DNA of 64,000 nucleotides from Lojkania enalia (GCA_010094045.1 ML986775.1:7978-71977); one strand, 5' to 3'. Counted from the first letter of the stretch, positions 33,020-46,174 are shown. Numbers and translations are program-made. Notes: generated by a model not told the origin, from the sequence alone.

Positions 33020-36000
33020 AAGAATGACAATCCCCTTCAACACGTTATGGATATCAAGATTTTATCGATTTAATTGAGTTTTAGGGTATTCTATGAATGT
33101 ACTGTCGATCAATGCCAATATTGGGCAATATATCAACAGAAATACTGGCCAATTCGGCCAGAAAAGCGATAAATTAAGAGATGTAAATATTCTGACAGGC
33201 GTAAATAGTCGCTACTAATTATCAGGCTCTGTGCGGCCTTTGGGGGGAACGGTAAATAACGCTTCGTGGGGTAGTGGACTCGATGTGCATTGTCGTCTCC
33301 ACAAGGCCCAAAAGCATGTGTTCTTGAGCACACTACCGCTTCAAGGCAAGCAGTTGCCAGATCAAGTATAGCGTATTATGGGGCTTGACGCTAGTACACG
33401 TTTGGTGCTTACCATGGTAATTACTAGTCTAGTAGCCAGGCTGATCCCTAAAGTCCTGATGTCACGTGGCTATTCTATGAAAGAATTTGAGCAGGAAACA
33501 GTGGGCAATTAGCATTCTGTATACCCGTGACCTAATGACTTTTTAAAAATCGTAGTAGTTGCCGAATAATTAATCCATTTCACTAATGTCTACTATCTTG
33601 CGTTTTATTAGCACTCCGTCTATTAGGTCAATGGCACATCCATCGAGCTGAAAGGCGCCCAGAGAAAGAAGACCGCCGCGGGCTTGTCGCTTCTTGGCTT
33701 TGAACTCTCCAGATCCGTTTACGAAATTCTATAAGCCCTAGGCAATCGAAGGTCCATTGAGCCTGATAAGAGCATCGCGACGCCAGCGAGTCGTCGGTCG
33801 CCTGCGGCCGATCGGGGAGATTTTAGTGAAGATTTTAGTAACCTATCCTCACATCCCCTAGTTATCGCGGTACCATGCCTCATCCTTTCCATACTGCGGC
33901 AAACTATATAGGACATCTATGTCTGCTTTTATCACTTTATATATTTCATATTTATATGTCGCGTTGCCATAAAATAGCTGGTGTTCTTCAAACCTTACTG
34001 TGACATATCGATATTGTCCACTCCACTTGCTGCTGATATCACGAGATGTATAAAAAAAATTACTGATTAGAACACCGCGCGGGCATCCGGCAATGAACTG
34101 AGCCAGTTTATTGACCCAGCCGACCGCGCGCAGATAAGGATTGCGGCCAAAGGCTAGATTTGGAGGCAATGACTTGGTTCTTCGCGACTACAGAAAATTG
34201 GTGCCGAGCTGCTTGTGCTTGGCAAACCATTTTGCGGCCAAAAACAATATCGACGTTGCCAGTGTTTTTACCACCACGCGGGATGATGAACCTCTAAGAA
34301 AGGCCATGTGGATTAATTAAATAGAAAGATCATGAAAAAAAAAAAAAAAGGCTATCGATGTCTCGCTTTTAACTACAACTAATGGTAAAGGAGCAGCTGT
34401 TGAGACACTAAGATGATCTTCAGAGCAGGAATTAAAGTTCAGCGTCCGAAAAGAGCTGTCACTCAGCACCCTTTGCGATAGAACCATGGCAATGTACGGC
34501 TCGGTATAGGGTTTGCGTCTGTTTAGCCAACGCGCTCGCACTAAGATGATAGGAGCATGTATTCTGTATTCTTTTGGTCCAAACTGTCGGCACTAAACTC
34601 ATGGGCAAAAACGAATCCCAATGCTTTTGCAACTAGCTTGGTGGGAGCACGATCTCCGTATGGCATAGTATCTTCTACAACAGGGATATCTCTGGCGGCC
34701 CCAACTATGGCACGAATCCTAGTGCCTTTCGCCTTGAATACCGATGCCGCGGGCTCAGGACGTGTGCTTGCTGGACTTAATGACTTTGTTGGTCTCAAAC
34801 GCATATAAGGTGGAGTGATAACAGCTCACGCTTCTAGTCTACAGTTCTTGTTTCCCCAGCTACCTAGTTACTTCGACTAAGTTCGCTTCTATCCCAATCA
34901 GGAAGAAGTATCGACGAAACGCGAGCTAATGGGACGGACCATGAACTCATCGCAATTGAAGATACATTGACACCACTCGATGTACTTAGCAAATAAACGA
35001 CGGCTAAAGGACAATTATGACGACACATTAGATCGCATTCAAAAGTATCATCAATTGCCATAGTCAATGATAGCCAAAATTTGGCATTGAGTAGCTGTTT
35101 CGCTAGTCGATAATTAGCTATTCAAGCCATGTGCTACCCAGTCATTGAATAGCGAGCTAAACCTAGGCATATAATAGCGTATACGAAGTTTCTCTTCTTT
35201 GCTGGCGCTTAGCTGCAAGAGCTCTACCCGAAGTTCTCAGCGTGAAAGACACGATCTATTCTCGCTTCCCACCCCAGAATGTTCCGGGCGCCTAAGTGCA
35301 GAACAGCCGAACATCCTTCTATTGTACCGCTGTCAAAATCTCGCGTCGGAGAATTCGGAACCGGGAATATGTAGAATGCGGCCAGCCGTTGGCCATTAAA
35401 TCCACTTCCTATACACCATATTTCAGGCCTCTAGCACGCCGATATGGATCTCTTCAGCGACCATCTACTCCGTGCGTCTTAGACAACTAAGCCTCACGCT
35501 TCACACTGCGCCGCACTTCTCGCCGCAAAAAAACCCGCTATCACACTGCATCCGTATTAATCGCCACAATATCTTTGGCAACGTGTTATTCCATAGCATC
35601 ATTCGCGTTTCAGCAACCGACCACATTGCATGATAGCGAACGTCGCGGACGCATATCGATAGCGCTTACATGACTCCCCCAACCTCGCGCTCTGTCCTCG
35701 CGCATATCTCGTGTCGGTTGCCACACCACCAACACCGCTTTCCCGCCATCGGCAGATACATCCATCCATCCATTCCGTCGTGAATATACCTACGCGCGTA
35801 ACCCTTCTCCTATTCTGCGCCCTCCTTTAAATTCAAGAAAACAAAGAAAACCAATATTCACTAAAGCAGGTCCCAGCCGCATCGTATTCCCTTCCAAGGC
35901 GCTAAGCCTCGCTCCTCATAGGCCCGTCCCTCCCTCCCATCTCATCCCATTCACGGGCCGCAGCCGCCAAGCGAGGATGCGTACCCCTGCTTACCTCACC

Positions 36001-37344
36001 CACCCTCACATCGCGAGGCTTACCTCATATGCCACATTCTTACGTATACAGTATTCGCCTCTCATTGTGGTTATGCGCTTGTCATCTGCGACACTCTTAC
36101 TCGCCGAGCCGATTATTCGGAGTATGCAGCTTAGTTTAGGGAGGACGGTTTGGTTAGTGGTGATGAACAGCAGCTGCAGTATAGAGATGGCGAGCGATTA
36201 GCAGACGAGAATATGAGAAAGGAGCAAAATAGAGTAACAGCGCCGCGTCCGGCTCCCTCACCGGTCACGTGGCCCACCCACCATCCCGAACCTCCAACTC
36301 ATTCTCACTCCTCTCAAGCCCTAACCATCTATAACTGTCCAAACAAATCCAAATTCCACAAAGTTTTAAATACATCATTACCACAATCACCTTCCACTCC
36401 CAAACCTCCAACCCACCAACTGCGCCCCAGCTAGCCAGCCACTCTCGCACTATGCTTCCATCTCCGTACCGCCGTCTGGACAATTAGAATTAGGGAACTC
36501 ATATAAATTAGCCTTGTACTGATACCTAGTGCTGCAGCAGATCCTAGCGTCACGCTAGATGAGCATTAGGCATACCCGGGCCACTTTGGCATCATGTTTC
36601 CCGAATCAAGAAGTCATTTTTTCATGTACACGAGATGACCAGTAAAGAACCACCCCTCCCCCCGGTGATGCAGAGCAGATGTGTTATGAGGTCATTACAA
36701 GACACAGGCAAGCATGTGCACACCCGGAGCGGAACCTGGAATATGGATGTTGGAGATAGTGCCAGCGTCTCGTTTAGCTAGCATAGCTTGTAAATTCCAA
36801 ATGCTGAACACCAAAAACAGTCTAGATCCCCTGATGCATCCCTTCCGCACAATCTGAGCGATAAGAACACACTCTCCCTACTCGTCCATCCCCGCGCACT
36901 TCACGTCGCTACTCCAAACAAATCAGATATGTATGCATTCATCTAATGCTGAACCGTTAATAATGCATATGAATGAACATGTACGAACATGAATGAATGT
37001 ATATGCTTCCCCAGTCGTAAAATAAGAAATGGGTATCAATGAATGCATCGTTTCGATAAAAATACAAATCCTGCCCCCAACTAATTCATCAAAGACGCGC
37101 CGCTCAGGAAAAAAAAAAAAATCAGCCGAAGCCAAATCGGAAACGCCGTGCAATGCATAAAACACCTCGAAACCAAATGAAGGTGCTCATCCCATGATGC
37201 AAAAAAGAACGAAGAATGAATATATATAAAGGGAATCCCAGTAGCTCTTGAGATGAATGAAGAAGATATGAGGAAAGGTAATAAAGCAAAAGAAAAGAAG
37301 GTAGTCCGAGGACCTTGGCGAACGCAAGACAAAAGAAATTGGTT
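33020..37344. other. Long gene-poor interval
   Basis: More than 4 kb with no gene I can support. 33858-34169 on - is open (contains RAVGWVNKLAQFIAGCP) but has no ATG and no known family. 34541-34804 on - is an 87-codon ATG ORF (MRLRPTKSLSPASTRPEPAA) of unknown worth. 35500-36480 is C-rich and pyrimidine-biased on +, promoter-like, but no coding region follows it. Contains A-runs near 34335 and 37110. Confidence 0.35.
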
Positions 37345-39435
37345 TTAGTCAGACCTCTGCAATACTATCTTAGGACTACTTCTCGAGTCTCTCATGATGG
37401 GCGGCCAGTTCCTCGACGCCTCTTGTTGTCCCCAGGCTCCACCTGCGCTTGGTCCAGCGCTGTCTGCTGAGCTATCCGTTCGCCAAAAAGTCAGAGGAGT
37501 TGGTGGACTTATTGGCGAAACTGGGCTAATCTGATCTCTCCGCGATGAATTCTGCGGTGTGAGGATCCGTTGGTTTCTTTGTCTCTGAGGAGATGAGACC
37601 TGATGACTTGGCGGGCTTCTAGGGAAGGCCGAGGGCTGCATGGGTGGTGTCGTCATGTAGTAGGATGGAATTACAGAAGGTGTTGAGGTCGATGTATGTT
37701 GGCTAGTAGGGAGGGTTGTGTAATATGACGGGATCGTCGAGTCCTGACTTGATGATGCAGAGTGTTGTTTGACGGTCGGGCTAAACTTGACTTGCCGCTG
37801 TCTCTGGTTTTGGTTGGCCAGACTGGAGGTTCGAACAGGGAAACGTGTTGCTGCGTTGTTTGATTGCATGCGCGGATTTGAGATGCGACGATCTCGGCTC
37901 GTTGAACGAGCCCGTGATGTAGGAGCTGGGGGAATCGGTAGTGGTGGTTTCTTGTAGGCTGGAGGGAAAGGTGAGTATTGCGCACTAGGTGGCCGCGGGA
38001 ATTTTGGAATAGTAACTGGTGGTGCAACTTCTTGAGGGCTGAGATTATTGGGGTCGGGACTCCCATAAGGCGATACGAAGGCTTGCGGACGAGGAGAATG
38101 TGATCGAGGAGGCGGCGAAGGTTGCCTTTTTACTCTCATAGTGCCCGGAGATAGAAGGGGCTGTGGAGATATGCATTCGGGTGACAAAGCATGCGAAGAA
38201 GCTGTTTGCGGACTCGGGTTATCGTTATTAATGGCTTGTCGCGTCTCCGGGGCCGGAATATGTAGTCTTAGCCCACGCTCGCTGGGGGTTCTAGGCTTCG
38301 TATTTGGCGGCGTATTCCAACGCAATGGTGTTATGGGGCTTAGAGGCGCTGGGCTCGGTATCCGGGGCGAAACATCTGAAGTTCGACTAAACTTCAGGCT
38401 GGTGCCTGCCGCAGTTGAATCTAATGAGTATACTTCTTTTCCCTTCGTTTTTGCATAGCCACCAAGTGTCCTCCTGTAGCCGTCCGATCTCCACAGTCCA
38501 ATGTCAACGCATTTCAGAAAAATACCCATGTAAGGTATGCATGCCGTCGAAATGCTCAAACATACTTGGACCTGAGTACAAATCACAGGTATCCATAGAT
38601 TGAATTCCGGATTGCCGTGTGGCGTGATGGGAAAGAGGTAAATGAGTCGCGCAAGTGCGGCAGCTATGACGAGGATGCGAGGTGCGAAGCAAGCAACCAC
38701 AGTAACCTTGCGCGCAAGTTTGATTTTGACGTATGCGACCAGGTTAACCGATAGCATGATAATCGAAACATCTGTTGTCATGTCGATTATGCAGTATACA
38801 ATCCAGAAGGCGCCCTAAATAATTAGCTTTTATGCTATTGCAACAAACTTGCTTTTCTTTTCCACTCACGCTATTGTAGCAATGCAATGTCATCACTTCC
38901 CATGGCTTGGGTAGACCACACTGAAACGCGACTGCGATCAAGGAAGCCAGCGTCCAGGCAAAAATGAAGATGCCGAATCCCTGGACAATTCGCCGCTGCA
39001 TTCGCTGAATACCGATATCGTAGAACCAGGCGACGAGAGAAAGCTTTGCGGAGCAAATAGACAGAACGTAGAGGAAGTCGGACGCATAGTAGCCCTTCAT
39101 GATGGTGTTTGCCCGTCTAAGCGTTAGCGTTCCCAGAATTCCGAGGCCATTGGAAGCAAGAATGAGAGTTGTAATCGATAAGCCGACTGCAAATATCTGC
39201 ACTCGTCAGTGTTGGTCTCTCTTGTCCCTCCTTGAGTTCATACCGTAGCTAGAAATATAAGCAGATCGTCCTTCTGGAACTTGCGCAGTACGACAAACTT
39301 GGTGGTCTCCCTCGCCAGAAATGCTAAGACGAAGATGCCTAGGAGTATGGCCGTCGCGAAGATAATAGCGGCCGACTTATCGTTGGGTGTGATGGAGGCC
39401 GCTCTCGCAGCAACTGGTCTTGATAATATGTTCAT
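37345..39435 (-). CDS. Pth11-like integral membrane protein with fungal rhodopsin-fold domain and long Pro/Ser-rich tail
   Basis: Three exons: 39435-39244, 39196-38870, 38814-37345; 662 aa. The first ~290 residues hold seven hydrophobic segments typical of the fungal rhodopsin-like domain: IIFATAILLGIFVLAFLA, FAVGLSITTLILASNGLG, YASDFLYVLSICSAKLSLVA, GFGIFIFAWTLASLIAVAFQ, FWIVYCIIDMTTDVSIIML, and two more to about residue 290. The motif CGLPKPWEV...CYNS before TM5 contains the conserved extracellular cysteines. The remaining ~370 residues are low-complexity, rich in Pro, Ser, Thr and Arg (SPAPLSPITPLRWN and similar SP/TP repeats), probably cytosolic and phosphorylated. Proteins of this kind are receptor-like and often linked to surface sensing; ligand unknown. 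No ATG lies in frame upstream of 39435. Confidence 0.85.
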
Positions 39436-40927
39436 GATGAAGTCGAAGAGTAAATCGAAAATGCTCAACCCCGCCCGCCCCCCAAACCCAAAAGAAAGGA
39501 ACACGCCCTACAAAGAAGAGGGAAGAATCGAAAGGAGTCAGGTGGTACACGAACGATGTGGAAACATGTCGGGAGAGTGCGAAACTCCAGACCCGAATCC
39601 AGAGCACTCACGGCAATGGGCAGGATGAGTTGGGATGAGGGGGGGGGAATAAGGAAAAGGCACGATCGAAAACGCACAGGGTGTCGGCCGCCATCCAGGA
39701 TCATCCCATAATGTCACACTGGTCCCCGTTCGTCATAAGCATCCAGGCAGGACACTTAACGCCCGAGGCTCTGCGGCGCGGGGCGATTCGTGTGCATGGT
39801 TCGCCTGGTTCGCCGCAGCTTGTGCGACTCTTCCATTTTGATCGAGGCTGACCAGTTCGGCTTGCGATCTGGTGGCCCTGCAGCGGCTGCTCACTGCGCC
39901 CCCATTCGCGACGACCCTGGTCCCATCGAAAGTCCAAACCCGGTGGAATGCATGTCAGCGGCGCCACCCTCGGGCTCGCTGAGATTCGCTCAGCCCTATA
40001 TCTAGTAGCGGCGCTTAACAAGGCCCTAAATGGACCGTGAGGCCCTCCAAATAACAAGAGAGGGAGGAAAGGAGGTCGGTAGTGGGCTGCGCGCTTATGG
40101 TCGCACAAAGAGGATTATTTCGGGTCAACGCCATGCATGCGCTGCAAGTTTGATCTGATCCCTTGGGACACGTTTTTCGACCTGTTTTCGTGTGCATAAC
40201 GTGGCCGCTCGAAGCAATGCCCGGCTCTCGCGCGGTGGTCCTATCGAAAGCCGGCCGACTGGCGGAGGAGCAGGCTCGCAAGAATCGGCTGCGCTGTCAG
40301 ATTCCCCAGACATTGCTAATATGTAGCTGCTGCAGGAGACTGGGAGAGGTGCCGGGAGGATAATCCCAGCGTCTGCCTCGCCTACGCAATCCCTCCGTCT
40401 TGCGCGTAAGGTAAATGGGGATCTGCTCCTTCGCAGCGCGCACGAGCGCTCAAGTTGCCCAGCTCACTGCTTGCACTGTAAATATAAATCTCATCATCTC
40501 CCTACGCGCCCTCTACCACGCCCCTCACCCAGAAATACCTCAGACATGGTCATCTCACCTGACGTCGCGATTTGGAATATAAAATCAAATCGGCTGAATC
40601 GGCCGGCACGGCACAGTGTTTGGTTGTCGCTCTCAAAAATGTCCGGTGATGCACGTACGGTTTGATGGTGTGACTCGTGAAGCATAAAACAGGCTGCATC
40701 CCGCGCCTAAAGTAGGAAATAAAAGACGTTAGGAAAAAAGAATGTATAACTAGGAAGATGTTTATGGAGGAGGAAAGATCTTTGTGGAGGATTTTTCACT
40801 ATGTTCTGATACTACCTCGGGTGGTCGCCAAGAACCTTGCAAAAAAGGATCGAAGGATCTCCAGAGGAACGCCTCTCTGACCTCACCATCAGGGGTCAAC
40901 AAGACATATGCCATACCAAAGCTCCCC
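39436..40927. other. Intergenic, promoter of the rhodopsin-fold gene and 3' flank of the glycosidase
   Basis: 39440-40400 is GC-rich with CT/GA-biased tracts and several G-runs (for example 39638-39646), fitting a promoter and long leader for the - strand gene at 39435. Short GC-rich ORFs here show no family features. No gene seen. Confidence 0.4.
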
Positions 40928-42191
40928 CTATGCACTAATCTCAAGGGCTTTTTGCAGATCCATGACTGTTAAGAGAATCTGGCTAGGGGTATCCTGTCCA
41001 TACTCTGCCCCACCTGCAATTCGAAGCTTCGTAGTATCCTTATCCGCTATCACATATCAGAACTGTCTTAGTAAATCTTCCTGATAAGAATTGGAGGGGA
41101 CCTACGGATTCGAACTTCTCTCGAGTACGCCCGCCCCGCCGTCGTTCTGACTTCAGTCCAATTGCCCTCTCCGAGATTCATATTCACGAAGACGGCATTC
41201 GAATCTGAGTCGCTCACAACAATTATCCCATCAGTTCCTCCTAATGGACTCCATGTTACATATGGTCCCCCATTTGGTTGAGTGCCTGTATCAACTACGA
41301 GACGACGAGCCGATTCTGATGCAAAATTCTCCGGGTCACTGGAGACCTTGTAGTAAATAGGATAGTGATAAGTTCCATGGGGATCGACTTGAGCATATTC
41401 GAAGGTCAAGATAAACTTCCCATTTGGGAGCTATACCAAGGTCAATCATCTCTGAAGCCTAAGCCGAGAAAAGAGAAGACAACCTTCGCGACGGTGGTCA
41501 TACCTGGCCGATCAGTGTAATTCTGCATCGCCACATCATCGATCGTGGGTCCCCAGCTATCAAAATCCTCCTTAGTAGTCTGATGCGAAAGCTTTTGTCC
41601 ATGCTCAGGATCCCGCTGGTCGGAATAATAGCATATAACTTTATGGTCACTAATCCACACAATTAGTCCTTTTTTATCCAATCTCGCAGCAAGCTATCCA
41701 TACTACAACATCAAAAAGGGCTCCCAGACCGGCGTCGCCCCATTCGTAGTATTCGCTCGTCCGCCACTCGCAACGTGACTCACAAAATCAAACGTCTCTC
41801 CCAGATTCCGACTAGCGTATATCTCAATGTTTGTGCTACTATTGTCCATGGCATTGACCGCCAAGAGCAATGCACCGCCTTGATAGTCGCCAAATGTTTC
41901 ATTGACGTACAATAGGTGAGGCTGTACAACGCGCCGGCCGGGCTTATCCGATGTCACGTTGTACCACGTGAACCAGGAAAATCCGTTGTCCAGTGACCGA
42001 TATATAGAGATCATATCAGTTGTGGAGAAATCCTGCCAAGTCGCAAGGAGCGACCCATCAGGTAAGGATTCTGTCCGCGCATATGAGACTTGTTTCGACG
42101 CATCGGAGGGTTCGTAAATAGTGACGTTTGAAAAAGTGTCTAGGGCGGCGAATGTAATGCCAAATAGGGAGGTGATTTGCAGATTCCGCAT
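40928..42191 (-). CDS. Secreted BNR/Asp-box glycosidase, GH93 (exo-arabinanase)-like
   Basis: Four exons: 42191-41707, 41649-41484, 41430-41106, 41046-40928; 364 aa, the usual size for GH93. GH93 enzymes release arabinobiose from arabinan in plant pectin and have a six-bladed propeller fold (family knowledge). Signal peptide MRNLQITSLFGITFAALDT. Family-like blocks: SYARTESLPDGSLLATWQDF, Asp-box SLDNGFSWF and SRNLGETFDF, VSHVASGGRANTTNGATPVW, EPFLM, CYYSDQRDPEHGQKLSHQTT, DRPGMTTVAKLPNGKFILTF and SPLGGTDGIIVVSDS. The last exon (PDKDTTKLRIAGG...ILLTVMDLQKALEISA) uses the acceptor at 41047, chosen because it restores the frame and gives a family-like C-terminus; that junction is the least certain. 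Many N-glycosylation sites. Confidence 0.87.
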
Positions 42192-43717
42192 TGCTATTAT
42201 CTTGAAACGCGTCGTGGCTTGTGGAACGTTGTGAAAGCCATCTTTGCGGCGGTGCGGCCGTTTATCTACGCCTAGACACGACGACAGCGACGGGTTTTTG
42301 CATCTAGACGCCAATTGCCGATGTGCATCTACATATTGAAGTACATAGCTCCAGGATGAATGGAGGACTAGTTCCAGAACGCAAATTATGGCATTTGAGG
42401 CCGTTGGTGGATGATTTGCGGATTATGTTTCATGCAGGATAGACCCCGCAAACCATCCATGGATAGATGAATGATCGCCCCCACGTGGCTGTGCATCCAT
42501 CTCCACAGAGCAACGCTTCCGGCTCGCAGCAAAATATCCCACTCAAGATGCTGTAATACAATCATACTATTGGGCAATACTGGGTAGACATACAAGCAGC
42601 CGGCTCCTTTTAGTATTATCATTTGGAGTCATCCTGCGTAAGACGGCAAGGATGCGATGCCGAGAGTTCCTTCTGATATGGCCTTCAATATGGATATTAA
42701 ATAGTTCGATTTCCACTTCGCGCTTCTCTGCTAATTCCGTGCAGGTCTCACAACAACGAAAACGCATGATGGCAGGAACAGAAAGTCTTTGCGGATATAT
42801 AATCAACGGGAATAATCCTTCAAGCACGAACAACACTGCTATATCCGTGTCCTTTCCGATGATGCTGAGATAGACCTTTTAAACAATGTATTCGTCATCA
42901 CGCCATAAATCGATATTTGGAATAAGGTGTAGTTGCAGATGGGACATTCCGTTGATCCAATTGGCAATGTTAAAAGCAAACGCACTATTTACCGTGCAAT
43001 CTGATTTCGCGTGCATTTTCGGGAGTCAGGATATCTAATAGAATAAGTTCAGGTTAATTTAACGCTTCAATATATAATAGGAGGGTTCAGATCTACTCAT
43101 ATTCTTAGTCGAAATTCACCCCTAGAATGCTTCGTTGTCCAGTGCCACAGAAACAAGACACCGGGAGATCTGCATAGCTTGACATGCCAGTTTGAGCCAC
43201 CCTAACGTTTCGCATGCGAATGTTTCTGTTTCGAACGCACTTTTCGGTATTCTCTGACGATCCTCTGTCGAACATGGTAGCAGGATGAGCAGAGGGAACG
43301 TGTTTCTGGGCCTTCGTCACCGGATTTCCTTTTCGATGCCTTCTGTGCAACTATAACGACGAATACTGTGTACCACTTCTACACAATATATTCTCCGGTT
43401 TATGCGTTAGGACCTAAAGGGAGCGCCAATGCTCAGTGCTGACGAACACCTCGTAGGGCTGATACATTTCGTGCGGCGACGAGTGACATCTTGTACTACG
43501 CAGCGCGGATCCGACCGGACTTCGAGCGATTCTGGCGGAGGTCTATTTCGTAGGCGGGGATGTTGTTAAGTGTCACTTGTTGAGCGAAATGATGGCCATC
43601 AGCTTACTAGGATATTGAACTATGGACATGGCTAATTTTGGGGTCATTTCAAGAAGAAATTAGAGAAGACATCAGATATACGCCTTTCCTTCTTCATTAA
43701 CTGGAGAGTTTATTTTC
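42192..43717. other. Intergenic between glycosidase and carboxylesterase genes
   Basis: Promoter of the - strand glycosidase lies just above 42191 and the 3' flank of the esterase just below 43718. In between only short ORFs without recognisable features are present. Confidence 0.4.
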
Positions 43718-45310
43718 TTACGAACAGCCCTGATCATACGAACTTGGGTTACCAAACTCCGCTGTTGTTGCATTATCCCTCCCTAGTAACACTAACGTCT
43801 GTCCTCCGACGTCGTACTGCGGCCACCCATACTCCTCGAGCCCATGTTCCGGGTCTTTTGCGAATGCTGCCCATGCGCCTTGCATATACTTGCTTAGTCC
43901 TATCTCGACTTCTGTGTCCTGTCCACTGAAGTTTGAGGTGCCAAACACGATCGGTATCTCGCTGCTATGATACGCGCCAAGCCATGGAAGAGGGTTGAGA
44001 TTTGGGAAGATGCCAAAATACCAATAGCGCCATGTGAGGATGCCTAGTTGGACTCGAGCCCTGATACATAAGTCATCAGTAAAATTCAAATTTGGAATGG
44101 GGAGGCCTTACGCTGATGCAATTGCAGCCGGACATTCGAAGACTGTCTTGGACAACTCGTGTATTTCGGTTTGATTCGGACCTTCAAGCGTGAATGGCGA
44201 ATAGAGACTCGCATACTCGTTATTTGTGTTTCCAATCAGAGCAGGCTACATACGTTCAGTATTTGTCAAAAAACCACTCAGGGTCTGACTTACCCTATTC
44301 GCAACCAATCCTCTCTCCCTCCTCTCAGTCCAATTAGAAAATATGGTCTCTTCGTCCACAGACGCCCCAAACCCTAACGACATCCCTCCGTTCTCCGTTG
44401 CACTGTACGTCTCATACACCTCCAGTATTGTCTCCGCATCTGCCTTCTGCATGCATCGGAACTCTTCGTCCTTATCCTCCGACCCACATCCAACCTGCTC
44501 GGCAACGTAGGAAAAGTTTGATGTCCCGTCACTGTATGTGATCTGTGTGTTCCCAACAGCGCCAGACTGAATAATGAATCCATCGACTAAGGGATCATCA
44601 TACCATGCATATGAGTAGAAATCCGTCGAAGATCCACCGGCTGATTGTCCGAATAAGGTCATGCGCGTTGGGTTACCACCAAATGCGTGGATATGATTGA
44701 ATACCCATTCCACGGCCATCCTCTGATCCAGCAATCCCACATTATGATGTCGACCATCTAATGCAGCTGCAGCAGGGAAACCGAAGATGTTGACACGGTA
44801 GTTTATCGTTACAATTATGACGTTCTGGTTCTCGACGAAGGAGGTGCCGTCGTAGTTCAGGGGGGACGAACCACCGTTTAATAAGGCGCCACCGGGAATC
44901 CAGATCATGACTGGCAGTGACTCATCAATTCGGTCTTGTCGCGGCGTCCAGATGTTCAGCGTGAGACAGTCCTCAGATTCTCCAGAGCGAATTTGTGAGG
45001 CAGGGAAATATTCTGTGCCGACTGAAGGTGCTCCAGTATCGTATTGCAGGCACGATGGCCCGAATGCGGTTGCGTCCAATGTCGAGTCGTAGGGTTGCTT
45101 CGTGACAGGCGGACGGAAGCGAAGGAAGCCTAACGGAGGCTCAGCGTACGGAACTCCGAGAAATTTGCGGACGCTATCGCTCGCAAGGGTGCCTTGGACT
45201 GAGAATGAAGACGTTTGTACAAGGAGGTCATCGCAAGGGCTCTCCGTAGCGAAGACGCCTGACAAAAAGGTTTGCAGAAGCGGCACGACTACAACCAGGA
45301 TAAATTCCAT
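43718..45310 (-). CDS. Secreted type-B carboxylesterase/lipase (alpha/beta hydrolase)
   Basis: Three exons: 45310-44294, 44245-44112, 44060-43718; 497 aa. N-terminal signal peptide MEFILVVVVPLLQTFLSGVF. Conserved carboxylesterase blocks: VRKFLGVPYAEPPLGFLRFR, SEDCLTLNIWTP, VMIWIPGGALLNGGSS, VIIVTINYRVNIFGFPAAAA, NVGLLDQRMAVEWVFNHIHA, FGGNP. The nucleophile elbow is FGQSAGGSS (Gln where FGESAGG is usual), the acidic member is probably Glu in GNTNNEYASLY across intron 1, and the His is in WLGAYHSSEIPIVFG. Substrate is an ester of unknown kind. It sits on the same strand as, and 1.5 kb upstream of, the GH93-like gene. The length is near normal for the family and the triad is complete. Confidence 0.93.
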
Positions 45311-45943
45311 TGGCTTAAATTTTCATAAACACTACAATTGTCTCACATCTACGAATCCATGGGCCGGGAGGTCCATATAACCTTGAATAAAGGTACGGAA
45401 AACGCATGCCTAGAAACGCATACCGTGTGGTAGGCTAGGATACTGCGGCCAATCAAAATAAACCCCCCGCACTACACCTTCCAGGAACTATAAATTTGCG
45501 GGGATGATGGTGCCTGGCTAAGGCTTATCGAGACAGTTTTAGGGAAGAATGAATCATTAGCGCCGAGTGTCTTCTCGGACCGGTGGTTGCACCGGAAAAC
45601 CGAAAATCGACTTCCAAGTACGTAAGAATGCAACGGAAGACCAATGTGCAGTTTCGCGAATATCGTAAAAAAAAAAAAAAAAAAANNNNNNNNNNNNNNN
45701 NNNNNNNNNNNNNNNNNNNNNNNNNNNNNNNNNNNNNNNNNNNNNAAAAAAAAAAAAAAAATCTAATTGCTAATGGTCATGAAGTTTCGCTTTGACAACT
45801 TAATAGGATATGTGTTGTTATAGTGAAAATAACATCACGATTCATCATGAATAACAATCTGGTATAAAATCGTGACATCCCCATCCACACACAATTTTAA
45901 TGCTTACACCTCGTGAATTAGAAAAAACAAGTCTTCCGCATCC
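45311..45943. other. Intergenic region containing the assembly gap
   Basis: Upstream flank of the esterase gene, then poly-A, 60 Ns, poly-A, then ordinary AT-rich sequence. No gene. Confidence 0.5.
45686..45745. other. Assembly gap (60 N) flanked by poly-A
   Basis: Sixty Ns preceded by A19 (from about 45667) and followed by A17. The true length is unknown; a homopolymer collapse or a retroposon poly-A tail could have caused the break. Confidence 0.95.
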
Positions 45944-46174
45944 CTAGAGAACCCAAGCACCAAGGAAACGCCCGACAACAGGGTCTGGCTGGACCATCAG
46001 GACCCTAATCACCCCCATTACCCCGATGACGAAGAAGCGCTGACTGCGAACTGCCCTTATTATAACATCATGCCATGTTTGGGCAAGCGGGAATTTTGAG
46101 GCACAATGGGAATTGTAGGCTTCATATCCGCGCTCGTAGTCGCCATGTCCGGGGGCACTTGTTTCGGAGGCCAT
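45944..46174 (-). CDS. Possible small protein (76 aa), unsupported
   Basis: ATG-initiated ORF beginning MASETSAPGHGDYERGYEAY, with one hydrophobic stretch (FFVIGVMGVIRVLMV) near the C-terminus. The composition is protein-like, but no family is recognised. It may be the last exon of a larger gene or chance. Confidence 0.3.
   Translation of the reverse strand: MASETSAPGHGDYERGYEAYNSHCASKFPLAQTWHDVIIRAVRSQRFFVIGVMGVIRVLMVQPDPVVGRFLGAWVL

Noticed and set aside
34541..34804. 87-aa ATG ORF on -
   Set aside because: No family resemblance, no promoter or splice context; kept only as a note in the intergenic entry.
35500..36480. C-rich ORFs at 35977 and 36150 as a secreted or Pro-rich protein
   Set aside because: No signal peptide or conserved motif; pyrimidine bias explains the openness.
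41040..41110. Alternative acceptor ATAAG/GATACT for the last glycosidase exon
   Set aside because: Leads to an early stop; the acceptor at 41047 keeps the frame and gives a family-like C-terminus.
45583..45795. Lys-rich ORF spanning the N gap
   Set aside because: An artefact of translating poly-A and Ns.
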